Shown here piece by piece: positions 54,125-63,826 of a DNA stretch of 64,000 nt. The DNA is taken from the NCBI GenBank assembly GCA_038237745.1, contig JBBRYJ010000005.1, positions 62,001 to 126,000 of the forward strand, read 5' to 3'. Positions within the stretch are counted from its first letter, which is position 1. The number at the start of each line of letters is the position of its first letter. The notes beneath the pieces were generated by a model. That model saw only the letters and a program-made list of their open reading frames with translations. It did not search any database and was not told the DNA's origin. Origin of the DNA: DASQEH01 sp038237745 (GTDB lineage Bacteria; Actinomycetota; Actinomycetes; Propionibacteriales; Nocardioidaceae). The position numbers and the translations under genes were made by a program.

Positions 54125-54904
54125 TCAGGACTCCACGAGACGAGCCACCTCCGCCGGCACCCGAGCGGCCGCTGCTTCGTCCAGCAGCCACAAAGTTCGC
54201 CGGGTCCCGCTCGGGCCGGCAGCGGGTACCTGAGCAACGTCGGCTCCGCTCATGGCCTGTCCGACCGCATCGGCCTTGTCGTCACCGGCGACCACGAACC
54301 AGACGTCACCGGTGTGGCGGAGTACTCGCATCGTCAAGGTGATCCGTGTAGGTGGCGGCTTCGGCGACTCCCGCACCGCAACCGCAGCTCGGTCGTCCTG
54401 TAGTGCCGGGTGGCCGGGAAACAGTGATGCCACGTGCCCGTCCGGGCCCACTCCCAGCATCACGATGTCGAATGCCGGGACGTCGCTCGAGACATCGGCC
54501 GGCACACCCGACCCCAGCGCCTCGACGTAAAGGTCAGCCGCCCGGTCGGGATCGTCGCCGACGGCGTCGCTGGCAGGCATCGGATGTACGCGCGCCGGAG
54601 CGACGGGTAGGTGGTCGAGCATCGCGAGCCTGGCCTGTGTCTCGTTGCGATCGGGGTGACCCGACGCAAGGAAGCGCTCGTCGCCCCACCACAGTTCGAC
54701 GCGGGCCCAGTCGACGGCCTCGCGAGCCGGCGACGCCGCGACGGCTGCGTGGATCTTGTCGGCGATGCTCCCGCCGGTGAGGACGACCTGGGCTACCCTG
54801 CCGTCGGACTGGAGGTCGGCGATCGTGCGGAGAAGACGGGAGCACACGGCTTCGGCCAGCTCGTCGGAGCTGCCGTACACCCCGACCGTCGTCGTCGGCG
54901 TCAC
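54125..54904 (-). CDS. pgl: 6-phosphogluconolactonase
   Basis: A 259-residue DevB-type lactonase that hydrolyses 6-phosphoglucono-delta-lactone, the second step of the oxidative pentose-phosphate pathway. TGGS (near residue 44), WWGDERF (near 72-78) and LGVGPDGHVASLFPGH (near 148-163) are family motifs. GTG 54904 overlaps the opcA stop as GTGA, closing the tkt-tal-pgi-zwf-opcA-pgl operon. Confidence 0.94.
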   Translation of the reverse strand: MTPTTTVGVYGSSDELAEAVCSRLLRTIADLQSDGRVAQVVLTGGSIADKIHAAVAASPAREAVDWARVELWWGDERFLASGHPDRNETQARLAMLDHLPVAPARVHPMPASDAVGDDPDRAADLYVEALGSGVPADVSSDVPAFDIVMLGVGPDGHVASLFPGHPALQDDRAAVAVRESPKPPPTRITLTMRVLRHTGDVWFVVAGDDKADAVGQAMSGADVAQVPAAGPSGTRRTLWLLDEAAAARVPAEVARLVES

Positions 54905-56181
54905 GACGACGCGGTCCTCTTGGCCGTGCCGCGCTTCGCTGACGTTGCCTTAGCGGTGCCCTTCGTCGTGGCCGCTCGTTTCGTCGTGGCGCTTTTGCGT
55001 GTCGTGCTCGACTTCGACGTCGCGCCCTTCTTGGCAGCGCCCTGCTTCGCTCCACTCCGCTTGGCGGTACTGCGTGTCGACGCCTCCGCCGTGTATGCAG
55101 CGGCCGTCGCCGGCTTTGCAGCGGGCCCGGCACCCTCCGTGGGACCGACGCCGTCAGCATCCACATCGTCCTCCCTGGGTCCGGGTTGAGGGGGCGCGGT
55201 GCCGACTCTCGCAGCAGCCTCGTCGACCGCAGCCTTCCGGGCGGCGACCTGGCGACTGGTGAGGGCGCGCGCGTTGTCGCTCTTCTCGCAGAGCGTCTTG
55301 ACCGTGTCTTCGTACACGTCGTCGGGGTCGAGGCGTCGTAGCTCTTCGGCGAGCAGCTCGGCGATGTCGCGCCGCTTGAGGGCGACGGGTCGCTTGGGGG
55401 CGTTCGGGATGGAGAACTCCGCGAGCCGTCCGTCCGGTCGCGCGATCTCGATCTCGCCGCCTCCGGTCGACAGCGTGACAGCCGTGATCCCGGGACCCTT
55501 CGACACCTGACGCAGAATCTCCACATCGAGGCAGTTGCTGAGCCACGCGGTGAGCAGGTCCGCGCTCGGGTTGATCCTCTCGGCGGCCACCACGCCGCCG
55601 GTGATCGCCGCCGGGTACTGGTCGAGGGCGGCGGCAAGAAGGGCCCGCCACGGGGTGAGACGGGTCCACGACAGGTCGGTGTTGCCCGGGGCGTAGTTGG
55701 CGGCCTGGGTGAGCATGGCCGCCGCGCGGTTCCGCTCGATGGCCGCGGCATCGGTGATACGGCGCTGTGCCAGAGCGCCCAGTGGGTCCGTGGCCGGGTC
55801 GTCCGGGTGCTTGCCGGGCCACCAGATCACCGTCGGGGAGTCGGGCAGCAGCAAGGGGAGCACGACGCTCTCCGGGTGGTGGGCGAGCTCGCCCGACATC
55901 CGCAGCAGGACCTGCTCTCCCGACGAGCCGTCTCCGATCCGGATCTCGGCGTCGAGGTTGGCCGGGCCGCGGGCCGAGCGCCTGATCACGCCGATGACCC
56001 GGGACGGGTGCTCACGCGACACCGCACGTGCCGCCTTGAGCGCGTCGTAGTGCTCACCCTCGTCGGCGACCACGACGAAGGTCAGCACCATGCCCATGGT
56101 CGGGGAACCCGCCTCGCGACGTGCTCGGATCAGCGCGCTGGCGATCTGGCTCGCGTTGGTGGCTGTCAGCTCGATGCTCAT
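54901..56181 (-). CDS. opcA: Glucose-6-phosphate dehydrogenase assembly protein OpcA, with a basic tail
   Basis: A 426-residue OpcA. The first 310 residues form the conserved OpcA region (PTVIWWPGKHPDDP near residues 115-128, NTDLSWTRLTPWR near 170), which assists or allosterically activates G6PDH in cyanobacteria and actinobacteria. The last 70 or so residues are a Lys/Ala/Thr/Ser tail (repeats of KR, TAKR, KSATTK) like a histone H1 tail. ATG 56181 follows the zwf stop by 10 bases. Confidence 0.93.
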   Translation of the reverse strand: MSIELTATNASQIASALIRARREAGSPTMGMVLTFVVVADEGEHYDALKAARAVSREHPSRVIGVIRRSARGPANLDAEIRIGDGSSGEQVLLRMSGELAHHPESVVLPLLLPDSPTVIWWPGKHPDDPATDPLGALAQRRITDAAAIERNRAAAMLTQAANYAPGNTDLSWTRLTPWRALLAAALDQYPAAITGGVVAAERINPSADLLTAWLSNCLDVEILRQVSKGPGITAVTLSTGGGEIEIARPDGRLAEFSIPNAPKRPVALKRRDIAELLAEELRRLDPDDVYEDTVKTLCEKSDNARALTSRQVAARKAAVDEAAARVGTAPPQPGPREDDVDADGVGPTEGAGPAAKPATAAAYTAEASTRSTAKRSGAKQGAAKKGATSKSSTTRKSATTKRAATTKGTAKATSAKRGTAKRTASS

Positions 56182-56191
56182 CGCACTCTCC

Positions 56192-57730
56192 TCAGGGTCG
56201 TCGCCAGACGCGGCCATCACGAGCAAGCATGTCGAAGGACGACTGCGGGCCCCAGGTGCCGGACGGGTACGCCTCGGGCTTCCCGTTCTCGGCCCAGTAG
56301 TCGAGTATCGGGTCGAGGATCTTCCACGACAACTCGACCTCCTCGTGCTGCGGGAAGAGCGGTGGGTCGCCGAGCAGGACGTCGAGGATGAGGCGTTCGT
56401 ACGCCTCCGGGCTGGACTCCACGAACGCCCCACCGTAGGCGAAGTCCATGTTGACGTCGCGGATCTCCATCGCTGTGCCCGGCACCTTCGAGCCGAATCG
56501 CAGCGTGACGCCCTCGTCAGGCTGGATACGGATGACGAGCGCGTTCTGGCCGAGCTCCTCGGTCGCCGTCCTCGTAAATGGCAGGTGGGGAGCCCGCTTG
56601 AACACGACGGCTACCTCGGTCACACGTCGGCCAAGGCGCTTTCCGTGGCGCAGGTAGAAGGGCACGCCCGCCCAGCGGCGGGTGTCGATCTCGAGCTTGA
56701 TCGCGGCGAACGTCTCCGTCCGCGAGCTCTTCGGGATGTCCTTCTCCTCGAGGAAGCCGCCCACCTTCTCCCCGCCCGCCCAGCCTGCCGCGTACTGTCC
56801 GCGCGACGTGTGCAGGTCGAGACGGTGCGGGTGGTGCACCGAGCGCAAGATCTTCTGCTTCTCGATTCGCAGGCTCTGCGCCTCGAACGAGACCGGCTCT
56901 TCCATCGAGATGAGCGCCATCAGCTGCAGCAGGTGGTTCTGGATGACGTCGCGGGCTGCCCCGATGCCGTCGTAGTAGCCGGCCCGGCCCCCGATGCCGA
57001 TGTCCTCTGCCATGGTGATCTGCACGTGGTCGACGTAGTTCGAGTTCCAGACTGGTTCGTAGAGCTGGTTGGCGAACCGCAGCGCCAGGATGTTCTGCAC
57101 GGTCTCCTTGCCGAGGTAGTGATCGATACGGAACACCGACTCGGGCGGGAACACCTCCGAGACAGTGGCGTTGAGCTCCTGGGCACTCTTGAGGTCATGC
57201 CCGAAGGGCTTCTCGACGACGACCCGCCGCCATGCCCCCGCGTGGTTCTCGGCGAGTCCGTGCTCCTTCAGCTGACCGATGACGTCGGGGAAGAATCGCG
57301 GGGGGATCGACAGGTAGAACGCGTGGTTACCCGCCGTACCGCGCTCGCGGTCCAGCGCCTCGATGGTGTCGCGGAGCTGCTCGAAGGCGACGTCGTCGGA
57401 GAAGTCACCCGGGACGAAGCGGAAGCCCTTGGCGAGCTGCGCCCACACCTCCTCTCGGAAGGGGGTGCGCGAGTACTGCCGGATGGCGTCGTGGACGATC
57501 TGGGCGAAGTCCTGGTCGACCCAGTCACGCCGGGCGAACCCGACGAGAGAGAAGCCCGGCGGCAGCAGCCCGCGGTTCGCGAGGTCGTAGACAGCGGGCA
57601 TCAGCTTCTTGCGCGACAGGTCGCCCGTGACTCCGAAGATCACCACACCGCAGGGACCGGCGATGCGCGGGAGCCTACGGTCCTGTGGGTCGCGGAGCGG
57701 GTTGTCCGACGGCTCGACGGTCAAGGTCAT
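56192..57730 (-). CDS. zwf: Glucose-6-phosphate 1-dehydrogenase
   Basis: A 512-residue NADP-dependent G6PDH catalysing the committed step of the oxidative pentose-phosphate pathway. GVTGDLSRKKL near residue 33 binds NADP and RIDHYLGKE (near residue 198) holds the catalytic His and Lys. ATG 57730 overlaps the pgi stop as ATGA, and opcA follows. Confidence 0.97.
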   Translation of the reverse strand: MTLTVEPSDNPLRDPQDRRLPRIAGPCGVVIFGVTGDLSRKKLMPAVYDLANRGLLPPGFSLVGFARRDWVDQDFAQIVHDAIRQYSRTPFREEVWAQLAKGFRFVPGDFSDDVAFEQLRDTIEALDRERGTAGNHAFYLSIPPRFFPDVIGQLKEHGLAENHAGAWRRVVVEKPFGHDLKSAQELNATVSEVFPPESVFRIDHYLGKETVQNILALRFANQLYEPVWNSNYVDHVQITMAEDIGIGGRAGYYDGIGAARDVIQNHLLQLMALISMEEPVSFEAQSLRIEKQKILRSVHHPHRLDLHTSRGQYAAGWAGGEKVGGFLEEKDIPKSSRTETFAAIKLEIDTRRWAGVPFYLRHGKRLGRRVTEVAVVFKRAPHLPFTRTATEELGQNALVIRIQPDEGVTLRFGSKVPGTAMEIRDVNMDFAYGGAFVESSPEAYERLILDVLLGDPPLFPQHEEVELSWKILDPILDYWAENGKPEAYPSGTWGPQSSFDMLARDGRVWRRP

Positions 57731-59325
57731 CGCAGTGCCCCCTCTACGACGGCGACTCCGGACTCAGGGTCCAGCAGGTGCAGGCGCAGAACGGGCCGAC
57801 CGTGGTCGGCAAGCACCTTCGCGTCGCCCGCCGCCTGGGCCGCGATCAATGTGCCGAAGGAGAACTCGCGGTCGGGTATGTCGACATCGGTCGCCTCGTC
57901 GCAGGTGATCTGGAGGAAGACACCCTGAGCGGGGCCGCCCTTGTGGTACTGGCCGGTCGAGTGCAGGAACCGCGGCCCCCATCCGAACGTGACCGGTCTC
58001 GCCGTACGGTCCGCAAGGCTGACCCGCACGTTTCGCAGCTCGGCGTCGCGCTCGGCGTCGACGTAGGCCATGACGGCGAGGTAGCCGTCCGGCCCCAGCT
58101 TTGAGATCAGCGTGTCGAGGGCCTTGCCGAGGGTGTCGGCACCCTCGAGAAGTCCGGCCGACCCTCGCACCTCGATGCCCGCTTCGGTGATGGTGGCGGG
58201 CTCCTCGTCCGGTGGGGCCTCGAGGAGGCCACGGGCAGCCTTTTTGGCGCTCTCCACGTCCGGCTGGTCGAAGGGGTTGATGCCGAGGAGCCGTCCCGCG
58301 ATGGCGGTGGCCGTCTCCCAGACCAGCATCTGTGCGCCGAGCGTGCCCGACACCGTGAGGACGGGCTTACCCGCGGTGTCGAGGGGGACGTCGTCGTCTC
58401 CAGCCAGCATCGCGACGGTGATGTCGGGCGCCTCGAGGGTGATCTCCGGCGCCGACACGCCTTCGAGCGCGACTGGAAGAACGCCCTTGCCGAGCTTGCC
58501 GGTCGACTCGGCGATGAGCTGTTCGGTCCAGTCGGCGAAGCCTTCGATGCCGGAGCCGACGTCGACGAGCACAAGCTTGTCGCGCTCCGGGGAGCCGGCC
58601 ATACCGGCGGCGAGTACGAGCGCGGGGTTGTCGGCGGTGTCAGAGGCGAGGCTGTCCATGACCTCCTCCGCCTCGTCGAGCAGCTCTGCGACGTCGACAC
58701 CCGCGAGGCCTGTCGGCACAAGCCCGAACGCGGTCAGGGCGCTGTAGCGCCCCCCAACATGGGGGTCTGCCGTGAAGACCTTCCGGTAGCCCCCCTCCGT
58801 GGCGAGCTTCTCCAGGTCGGACCCGAGGTCGGTCACGACGACGACGCGCGAGGCCGCGTCGATGCCCGCCTCCTCGAAAGCGGCCATCAGCACCCGCCGC
58901 TGGCTGTCGGTCTCCAGCGTTCCCCCGGACTTGCTCGACACCACGATCACGGTGCTTGCCAGGTCGCCGCCGAGTGCCCGCCGGACGACGTTGGGGTTGG
59001 TCGAGTCGAGGATCTCGAGCGGTACGTCGTACGTCCTCGAGATGACCTCGGGAGCGAGCGACGACCCTCCCATGCCGCATAGAACGACGCGGTCGACACC
59101 CTCGGACCACAGCTGGGCACGTAGTGCGTCGATCTCGGCAAGGAGGCTTCGCGAGGAGCGGGGAAGGTCGACCCACGACAACCGGATCGAGGCCTCGGAC
59201 TCGGCGTCGGCCCCCCACAGGCTCGGGTCCTGCGCTGCGAGCCGGCTCGCCACCTGGTCGGCCACCATCGTGGCAAGTACGTCGTCATGGTTCTGCGACG
59301 TGGAGACGACCAGAGGCCGCTTCAC
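57727..59325 (-). CDS. pgi: Glucose-6-phosphate isomerase
   Basis: A 532-residue PGI interconverting glucose 6-phosphate and fructose 6-phosphate. SSKSGGTLET (near residues 129-138) binds the sugar phosphate, and FDQPDVESAKKA (near 356-367) matches PGI signature 2. It has GTGA overlap with tal upstream and ATGA overlap with zwf downstream. Placement of pgi between tal and zwf is known in actinobacteria and lets the operon recycle fructose 6-phosphate into G6PDH. Confidence 0.94.
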   Translation of the reverse strand: MKRPLVVSTSQNHDDVLATMVADQVASRLAAQDPSLWGADAESEASIRLSWVDLPRSSRSLLAEIDALRAQLWSEGVDRVVLCGMGGSSLAPEVISRTYDVPLEILDSTNPNVVRRALGGDLASTVIVVSSKSGGTLETDSQRRVLMAAFEEAGIDAASRVVVVTDLGSDLEKLATEGGYRKVFTADPHVGGRYSALTAFGLVPTGLAGVDVAELLDEAEEVMDSLASDTADNPALVLAAGMAGSPERDKLVLVDVGSGIEGFADWTEQLIAESTGKLGKGVLPVALEGVSAPEITLEAPDITVAMLAGDDDVPLDTAGKPVLTVSGTLGAQMLVWETATAIAGRLLGINPFDQPDVESAKKAARGLLEAPPDEEPATITEAGIEVRGSAGLLEGADTLGKALDTLISKLGPDGYLAVMAYVDAERDAELRNVRVSLADRTARPVTFGWGPRFLHSTGQYHKGGPAQGVFLQITCDEATDVDIPDREFSFGTLIAAQAAGDAKVLADHGRPVLRLHLLDPESGVAVVEGALR

Positions 59326-60431
59326 CGCTTGGCCTGCTCGAGCGCCGCGCTCACGGTGTCGATCATCTCCTGCCCTGCCTTCTCGAACTTGTCGACGCCC
59401 TCGTCCTCGACCACCTGAACGATGTCGTCGTACGAGATGCCGACCTTCTCCATGCGGTCGAGCACATCCTGCGCGTCGGCGTAGTTGCTGGTGATGCTGT
59501 CACCGGTGATGTCTGCGTGGTCGGCGGTCGCTTCGATCGTGGCTTCCGGCATGGTGTTCACCGTGTCCGGGGCGACCAGTTCCGTGACGTACATGGTGTC
59601 CGGGAGATCGGGGTCCTTGACCGAGGTAGACGCCCAGAGTGGACGCTGGCGGTTCGCGCCGGCCTCTTCGAGCGACTGCCAGCGGTCGGATGCGACCACC
59701 TCCTCGTAGGCCTGGTACGCGAGTCTCGCGTTGGCGACCGCCACCTTGCTGCGCAGCTGCCTCGCCTCGGCCGTCCCGACCTCGTCGAGGCGCTTGTCGA
59801 CCTCGGTGTCGATCCGGCTGACGAAGAAGGACGCGACCGAGCGGATCGTCGAGATGTCGACGCCGGCGTCCTTGGCACGCTCGAGTCCGCTCAAGTAGGC
59901 GTCCATCACCTTGCGGTAGCGGTCGAGGCTGAAGATCAGCGTCACGTTGACGCTGATGCCTTCGGCTGTGGCGTCGGCAATCGCCGACAGGCCCTCCTTG
60001 GTGGCAGGGATCTTGATCATCACGTTGGGGCGGTCGACCAGCCACCACAGCGCGCGAGCCTCGGCGAAGGTGGCATGGGCGTTGTGCGCGAGGCGCGGGT
60101 CGACCTCGATGCTGACGCGGCCGTCCTTTCCGTCCGTCGCCTCGTACACCTCGCGCAGGACGTCGCAGCCCCATCTGACGTCGTACGTCATGATGGCGCG
60201 CATGGCCTCCTCGAGAGACACCTCACGGACGGCGAGGTCGGCGACCTGGTCGGCGTAGTCGTCGGCGTCGGCGACTGCCTTGGCGAAGATCGTGGGGTTG
60301 GAGGTGACTCCGACGACGTGCAGGGACTCGATGAGCTTGCTGAGGTTGCCGCTCTTGAGCCGCCCACGCGAGATGTCGTCGAGCCAGACGGATACACCTT
60401 GGTCGGAGAGTGCTTGAAGTCGGTCGTTCAT
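59322..60431 (-). CDS. tal: Transaldolase
   Basis: A 369-residue transaldolase of the longer actinobacterial type, moving dihydroxyacetone units between sugar phosphates. GVTSNPTIFAKAV (near residues 41-53) and the Schiff-base Lys in MIKIPATKEG (near 145-154) are clear. It is separate from pgi (unlike the fused Tal-Pgi proteins of some bacteria) but shares a GTGA overlap with it. It follows tkt by 22 bases. Confidence 0.95.
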   Translation of the reverse strand: MNDRLQALSDQGVSVWLDDISRGRLKSGNLSKLIESLHVVGVTSNPTIFAKAVADADDYADQVADLAVREVSLEEAMRAIMTYDVRWGCDVLREVYEATDGKDGRVSIEVDPRLAHNAHATFAEARALWWLVDRPNVMIKIPATKEGLSAIADATAEGISVNVTLIFSLDRYRKVMDAYLSGLERAKDAGVDISTIRSVASFFVSRIDTEVDKRLDEVGTAEARQLRSKVAVANARLAYQAYEEVVASDRWQSLEEAGANRQRPLWASTSVKDPDLPDTMYVTELVAPDTVNTMPEATIEATADHADITGDSITSNYADAQDVLDRMEKVGISYDDIVQVVEDEGVDKFEKAGQEMIDTVSAALEQAKR

Positions 60432-60453
60432 CGTGGTGTCCTTTGGCTGGGGG

Positions 60454-62574
60454 TCAGTGCGTTGCGGACGCGGCGAGGATGCTGTCCTTGGCCGCCTGGG
60501 TCACTGCTTCCGCCGTCATGCCGAACTCGGTGTAGAGACGTTGGTAGTCGGCCGACGCTCCGAAGTGCTCGATCGAGATGCTCCGGCCGTAGTCGCCGAC
60601 GAGGTCGCGCCACGACATCGCGATCCCGGCCTCGACCGAGACGCGTGCCTTGACGATGGGCGGGATCACCTGGTCGCGGTACGACTTGTCCTGCTCGTCG
60701 AACCACTCGCGACACGGCATCGACACCACGCGCGCGCGGATGCCGTCGGCCGCCAGCTGCTCGCGGGCTGCGACAGCGATCTGCACCTCCGACCCGGTGC
60801 CGATGAGAATGACCTGGGGAGCGCCTCCGTCGACGTCCAGCAGGGTGTAGCCACCTCGCCCGACGCCGGTCGTGTCGGCGTAGTCGTCGGTGCCCCGAGG
60901 GAAGGTCGGCACGTTCTGCCGGGTCAGGGCCAGGCCGACGGGTCGGTCCGGGCGCTCCAGAATGGCCTGCCAGGCGGCAACGGTCTCATTGGCGTCAGCC
61001 GGACGGACGACGGCGAGCCCTGGTATGGCGCGCAGCGCCGTGAGGTGCTCGACCGGCTGGTGGGTGGGGCCGTCCTCGCCTAGACCGATCGAGTCGTGGG
61101 TCCAGACGTAGACCACCGGCAGCTTCATCAGCGCCGCGAGCCGTACGGCGGGACGCATGTAGTCGGAGAAGATCAGGAACGTCCCGCCGTAGGGGCGGGT
61201 CCCGCCGTGGAGGGCGATGCCGTTCAGGATCGAGCCCATGGCGTGCTCGCGGATGCCGAAGTGGAGGACCCGCCCGTACCAGTCCCCGCTCCACTCCTTG
61301 GTGGCGTGCTCGGGTGGGATGAAGCTCGGCTCGCCCTTGGGTGTGGTGTTGTTCGACTCGGCGAGGTCGGCGGAACCTCCCCAGAGCTCGGGCAGCTCGG
61401 GTGCGATAGCCGTGAGGACCTCCCCCGACGCCTTACGCGTGGCGACGCCCTTCGGGTCGGCGTCGAACGTCGGAAGCGCATCGGTCCAACCCCGCGGCAA
61501 CGTGCGGGTGCGCATGCGTTCGTAGAGCTCCCTGCGGTCGCCCGCAGAGCCGGCCCACTCGTCGTAACGCTGCTGCCACTGAGCCTGAAGCGCCTTGCCC
61601 CGTTGGATCGCCTCACGGGTGTGGTCGATGACCGCGTCGTCCACCTCGAAGGTCGTGTCGGGGTCGAAACCGAGGATCTTCTTGGTGGCGGCCACCTCGT
61701 CCGCTCCGAGAGCCGAGCCGTGAGCCTTGCCGGTGTTCTGCGCCGACGGTGCCGGCCAGGCGATGATCGTGCGGAGGGAGATGAAGCTGGGGCGTCCGGT
61801 CTCGGCCTTCGCAGCCCGGAAGGCCTCGAAGAGGGCGGGGACGTCCTCCTCGTAGCCCTTGCCCCCATGGGTCCAGTCGACCTCCTGGACGTGCCAGCCG
61901 TATGCCTCGTAGCGTTTGGCCACGTCTTCGCTGAACGCGACCGCCGTGTTGTCCTCGATCGAGATCTTGTTGTTGTCGTAGAGCAGGACGAGGTTTCCGA
62001 GCTGTTGGTGCCCGGCGATGGAGCTTGCTTCCGCGCTGACACCCTCTTCGAGGTCGCCGTCGCTAGCGATGACGAAGACGTCGTGGTCGAAGAGGCTCTG
62101 TCCGACCGCGGTGTCCGGGTCGAAGAGTCCGCGCTCGCGCCTCGCCGCCATCGCCATACCGACCGCGTTGCCGACGCCTTGGCCGAGCGGCCCGGTGGTC
62201 GTCTCGACTCCGGTCGTGTGGCCGTGCTCGGGATGCCCGGGGGTGAGACCTCCCCAGACCCGCAAGGCCTGGAGGTCGTCGAGCTCGAGCCCGTATCCGG
62301 CCATGTACAGCTGGATGTAGAGGGTCAGGCTGGAGTGGCCGCAGGACAGCACGAAGCGGTCGCGACCGCTCCAGTCGGGGTCGGCGGGGTTGTGACGCAT
62401 GAGCTTCTGCCAGATGAGGTACGCGGCGGGTGCCAGGCTCATCGCCGTACCCGGATGGCCGTTGCCGACCTTCTGCACGGCATCCATCGCGAGTGTGCGC
62501 ACCGTGTCGACGGCACGGTCGTCGACCTCCGACCACTCGAGGTCGGAGTACGTCTTCCGGGAGGCGCTGGTCAC
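60454..62574 (-). CDS. tkt: Transketolase
   Basis: A 706-residue thiamine-diphosphate enzyme transferring two-carbon units between sugar phosphates. GNGHPGTAMSLAP (near residues 37-49), the TPP motif GDGDLEEGVSAEASS (near 167-181) and HDSIGLGEDGPTHQPVEHL (near 479-497) are present. GTG 62574 has GAGGAAGG upstream, and a TAGGCT -10-like hexamer lies at 62651-62656 on this strand. First gene of the pentose-phosphate operon. Confidence 0.96.
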   Translation of the reverse strand: MTSASRKTYSDLEWSEVDDRAVDTVRTLAMDAVQKVGNGHPGTAMSLAPAAYLIWQKLMRHNPADPDWSGRDRFVLSCGHSSLTLYIQLYMAGYGLELDDLQALRVWGGLTPGHPEHGHTTGVETTTGPLGQGVGNAVGMAMAARRERGLFDPDTAVGQSLFDHDVFVIASDGDLEEGVSAEASSIAGHQQLGNLVLLYDNNKISIEDNTAVAFSEDVAKRYEAYGWHVQEVDWTHGGKGYEEDVPALFEAFRAAKAETGRPSFISLRTIIAWPAPSAQNTGKAHGSALGADEVAATKKILGFDPDTTFEVDDAVIDHTREAIQRGKALQAQWQQRYDEWAGSAGDRRELYERMRTRTLPRGWTDALPTFDADPKGVATRKASGEVLTAIAPELPELWGGSADLAESNNTTPKGEPSFIPPEHATKEWSGDWYGRVLHFGIREHAMGSILNGIALHGGTRPYGGTFLIFSDYMRPAVRLAALMKLPVVYVWTHDSIGLGEDGPTHQPVEHLTALRAIPGLAVVRPADANETVAAWQAILERPDRPVGLALTRQNVPTFPRGTDDYADTTGVGRGGYTLLDVDGGAPQVILIGTGSEVQIAVAAREQLAADGIRARVVSMPCREWFDEQDKSYRDQVIPPIVKARVSVEAGIAMSWRDLVGDYGRSISIEHFGASADYQRLYTEFGMTAEAVTQAAKDSILAASATH

Positions 62575-62845
62575 AGCTGCGAGTCCTTCCTCGGGGTCTG
62601 TGTCAGGTCTGCGAATCGCAGGTCTCGGCGCGTCTTGACCGCCGCGGTCGAGCCTACTGCCAACCGGGGTCAAGGGCCTCCCCGGTGACGAGGCACCCGG
62701 GATGAGCGGTCCCCCGCGTCGGTCCATGCCCCGACCCGGACTTCGTGACAGAGCCAGGCCTACACTTCTCGACGAAAGCCAGGCTCAGCGGCGTGTCCTC
62801 GGACGCGCGGCCGGAGCGCGACAGTCTCTGATCTTCGAGGTGTGC
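62575..62845. other. Divergent tkt/ctaB promoter region
   Basis: These 271 bases hold a TAGGCT hexamer for tkt (62651-62656, minus strand) and TACACT for ctaB (62761-62766, plus strand). The ctaB leader would be about 70 bases. No operator palindrome or riboswitch was recognised. Confidence 0.5.
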
Positions 62846-63826
62846 GTGACCACCGTCGACCGCTCAGCCCCTTTGCTTGCCCTCGGGGTAGGGGCGGTGG
62901 ATCCGTTGCTGACATCGGCCACCTCGACCACTCCTCGTCCCGTCAGGGACATCGTGGGCGCCTACGTCGCCCTCACCAAACCCCGCATCGTCGAGCTGCT
63001 CCTGCTGACCACCGTGCCCGTGATGTTCCTCGCAGAACGTGGTGTCCCGACACTCGGCCTGGTGGTCGCCACGGTTCTGGGGGGCACTCTCGCGGCCGGT
63101 AGCGCGAATGCCCTCAACTGCGTGCTCGACCGCGACATTGACGAACAGATGGTGCGCACGCGACGTCGGCCACTGCCGCGGCACCAGGTGTCGACCCGCT
63201 CGGCGCTGGTATTCGGGCTAGTGCTCGGAGCCGTGGCCACGGTGCTGCTCGGCGTGGAGGTCAACTGGCTGTCGTCCGCGCTGGCGCTTGCAGCGAACGC
63301 CTTCTACGTCCTCGGCTACACCTTGGTGCTCAAACGTCGCACGCCACAGAACATCGTCTGGGGCGGGGCGGCCGGTTGCTTCCCCGCACTCATCGGGTGG
63401 ACGGCCGTCACCGGTTCACTGGCCTGGCCGCCGGTGGTGCTCTTCCTGGTCGTCTTCTTCTGGACACCCCCGCACTTCTGGTCGTTGGCGATCCGCTACC
63501 GAGACGACTACGCGGCTGCGGCGGTGCCCATGCTGCCCGTGGTGGCATCGGCGTTCGACGTAGGTACACAGATAGTCCGCTACAGCTGGCTCACGGTTGC
63601 CGCTTCCCTGCTCGTGTGGCCTGTCGCGTCGACCGGCTTTCTGTACCCGGCGGCAGCTGCGGCTCTCGGGGCGTTTCTTCTCGTCGAGGCACACGGGCTG
63701 CGCAACCGGGCCCGAACCACGCAGGACGCAGTCGCGCTCAAGGCGATGCGGCTCTTCCACGGCTCCAACGCCTACCTCGCGCTCCTGTTCCTTGCTGTGG
63801 CCATCGACCCTCTCGTCACGCGCTAG
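62846..63826 (+). CDS. ctaB: Protoheme IX farnesyltransferase (heme O synthase)
   Basis: A 326-residue UbiA-type membrane prenyltransferase that adds farnesyl to haem B, giving haem O for cytochrome oxidase. About nine helices; the prenyl-diphosphate/Mg2+ motif NCVLDRDIDEQM (near 92-103) and the second motif YRDDYAAAAVPM (near 218-229) are present. I start at GTG 62846 (GAGG five bases upstream); GTG 62840 is also possible. It is convergent with ctaA and their stop codons overlap. Confidence 0.93.
   Translation: MTTVDRSAPLLALGVGAVDPLLTSATSTTPRPVRDIVGAYVALTKPRIVELLLLTTVPVMFLAERGVPTLGLVVATVLGGTLAAGSANALNCVLDRDIDEQMVRTRRRPLPRHQVSTRSALVFGLVLGAVATVLLGVEVNWLSSALALAANAFYVLGYTLVLKRRTPQNIVWGGAAGCFPALIGWTAVTGSLAWPPVVLFLVVFFWTPPHFWSLAIRYRDDYAAAAVPMLPVVASAFDVGTQIVRYSWLTVAASLLVWPVASTGFLYPAAAAALGAFLLVEAHGLRNRARTTQDAVALKAMRLFHGSNAYLALLFLAVAIDPLVTR

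Noticed and set aside
54098..54252. Fourteen-base sequence GTCGGCTCCGCTCA occurring twice near the rbpA/pgl junction
   Set aside because: Short, GC-rich, one copy lies in pgl coding sequence; likely chance.
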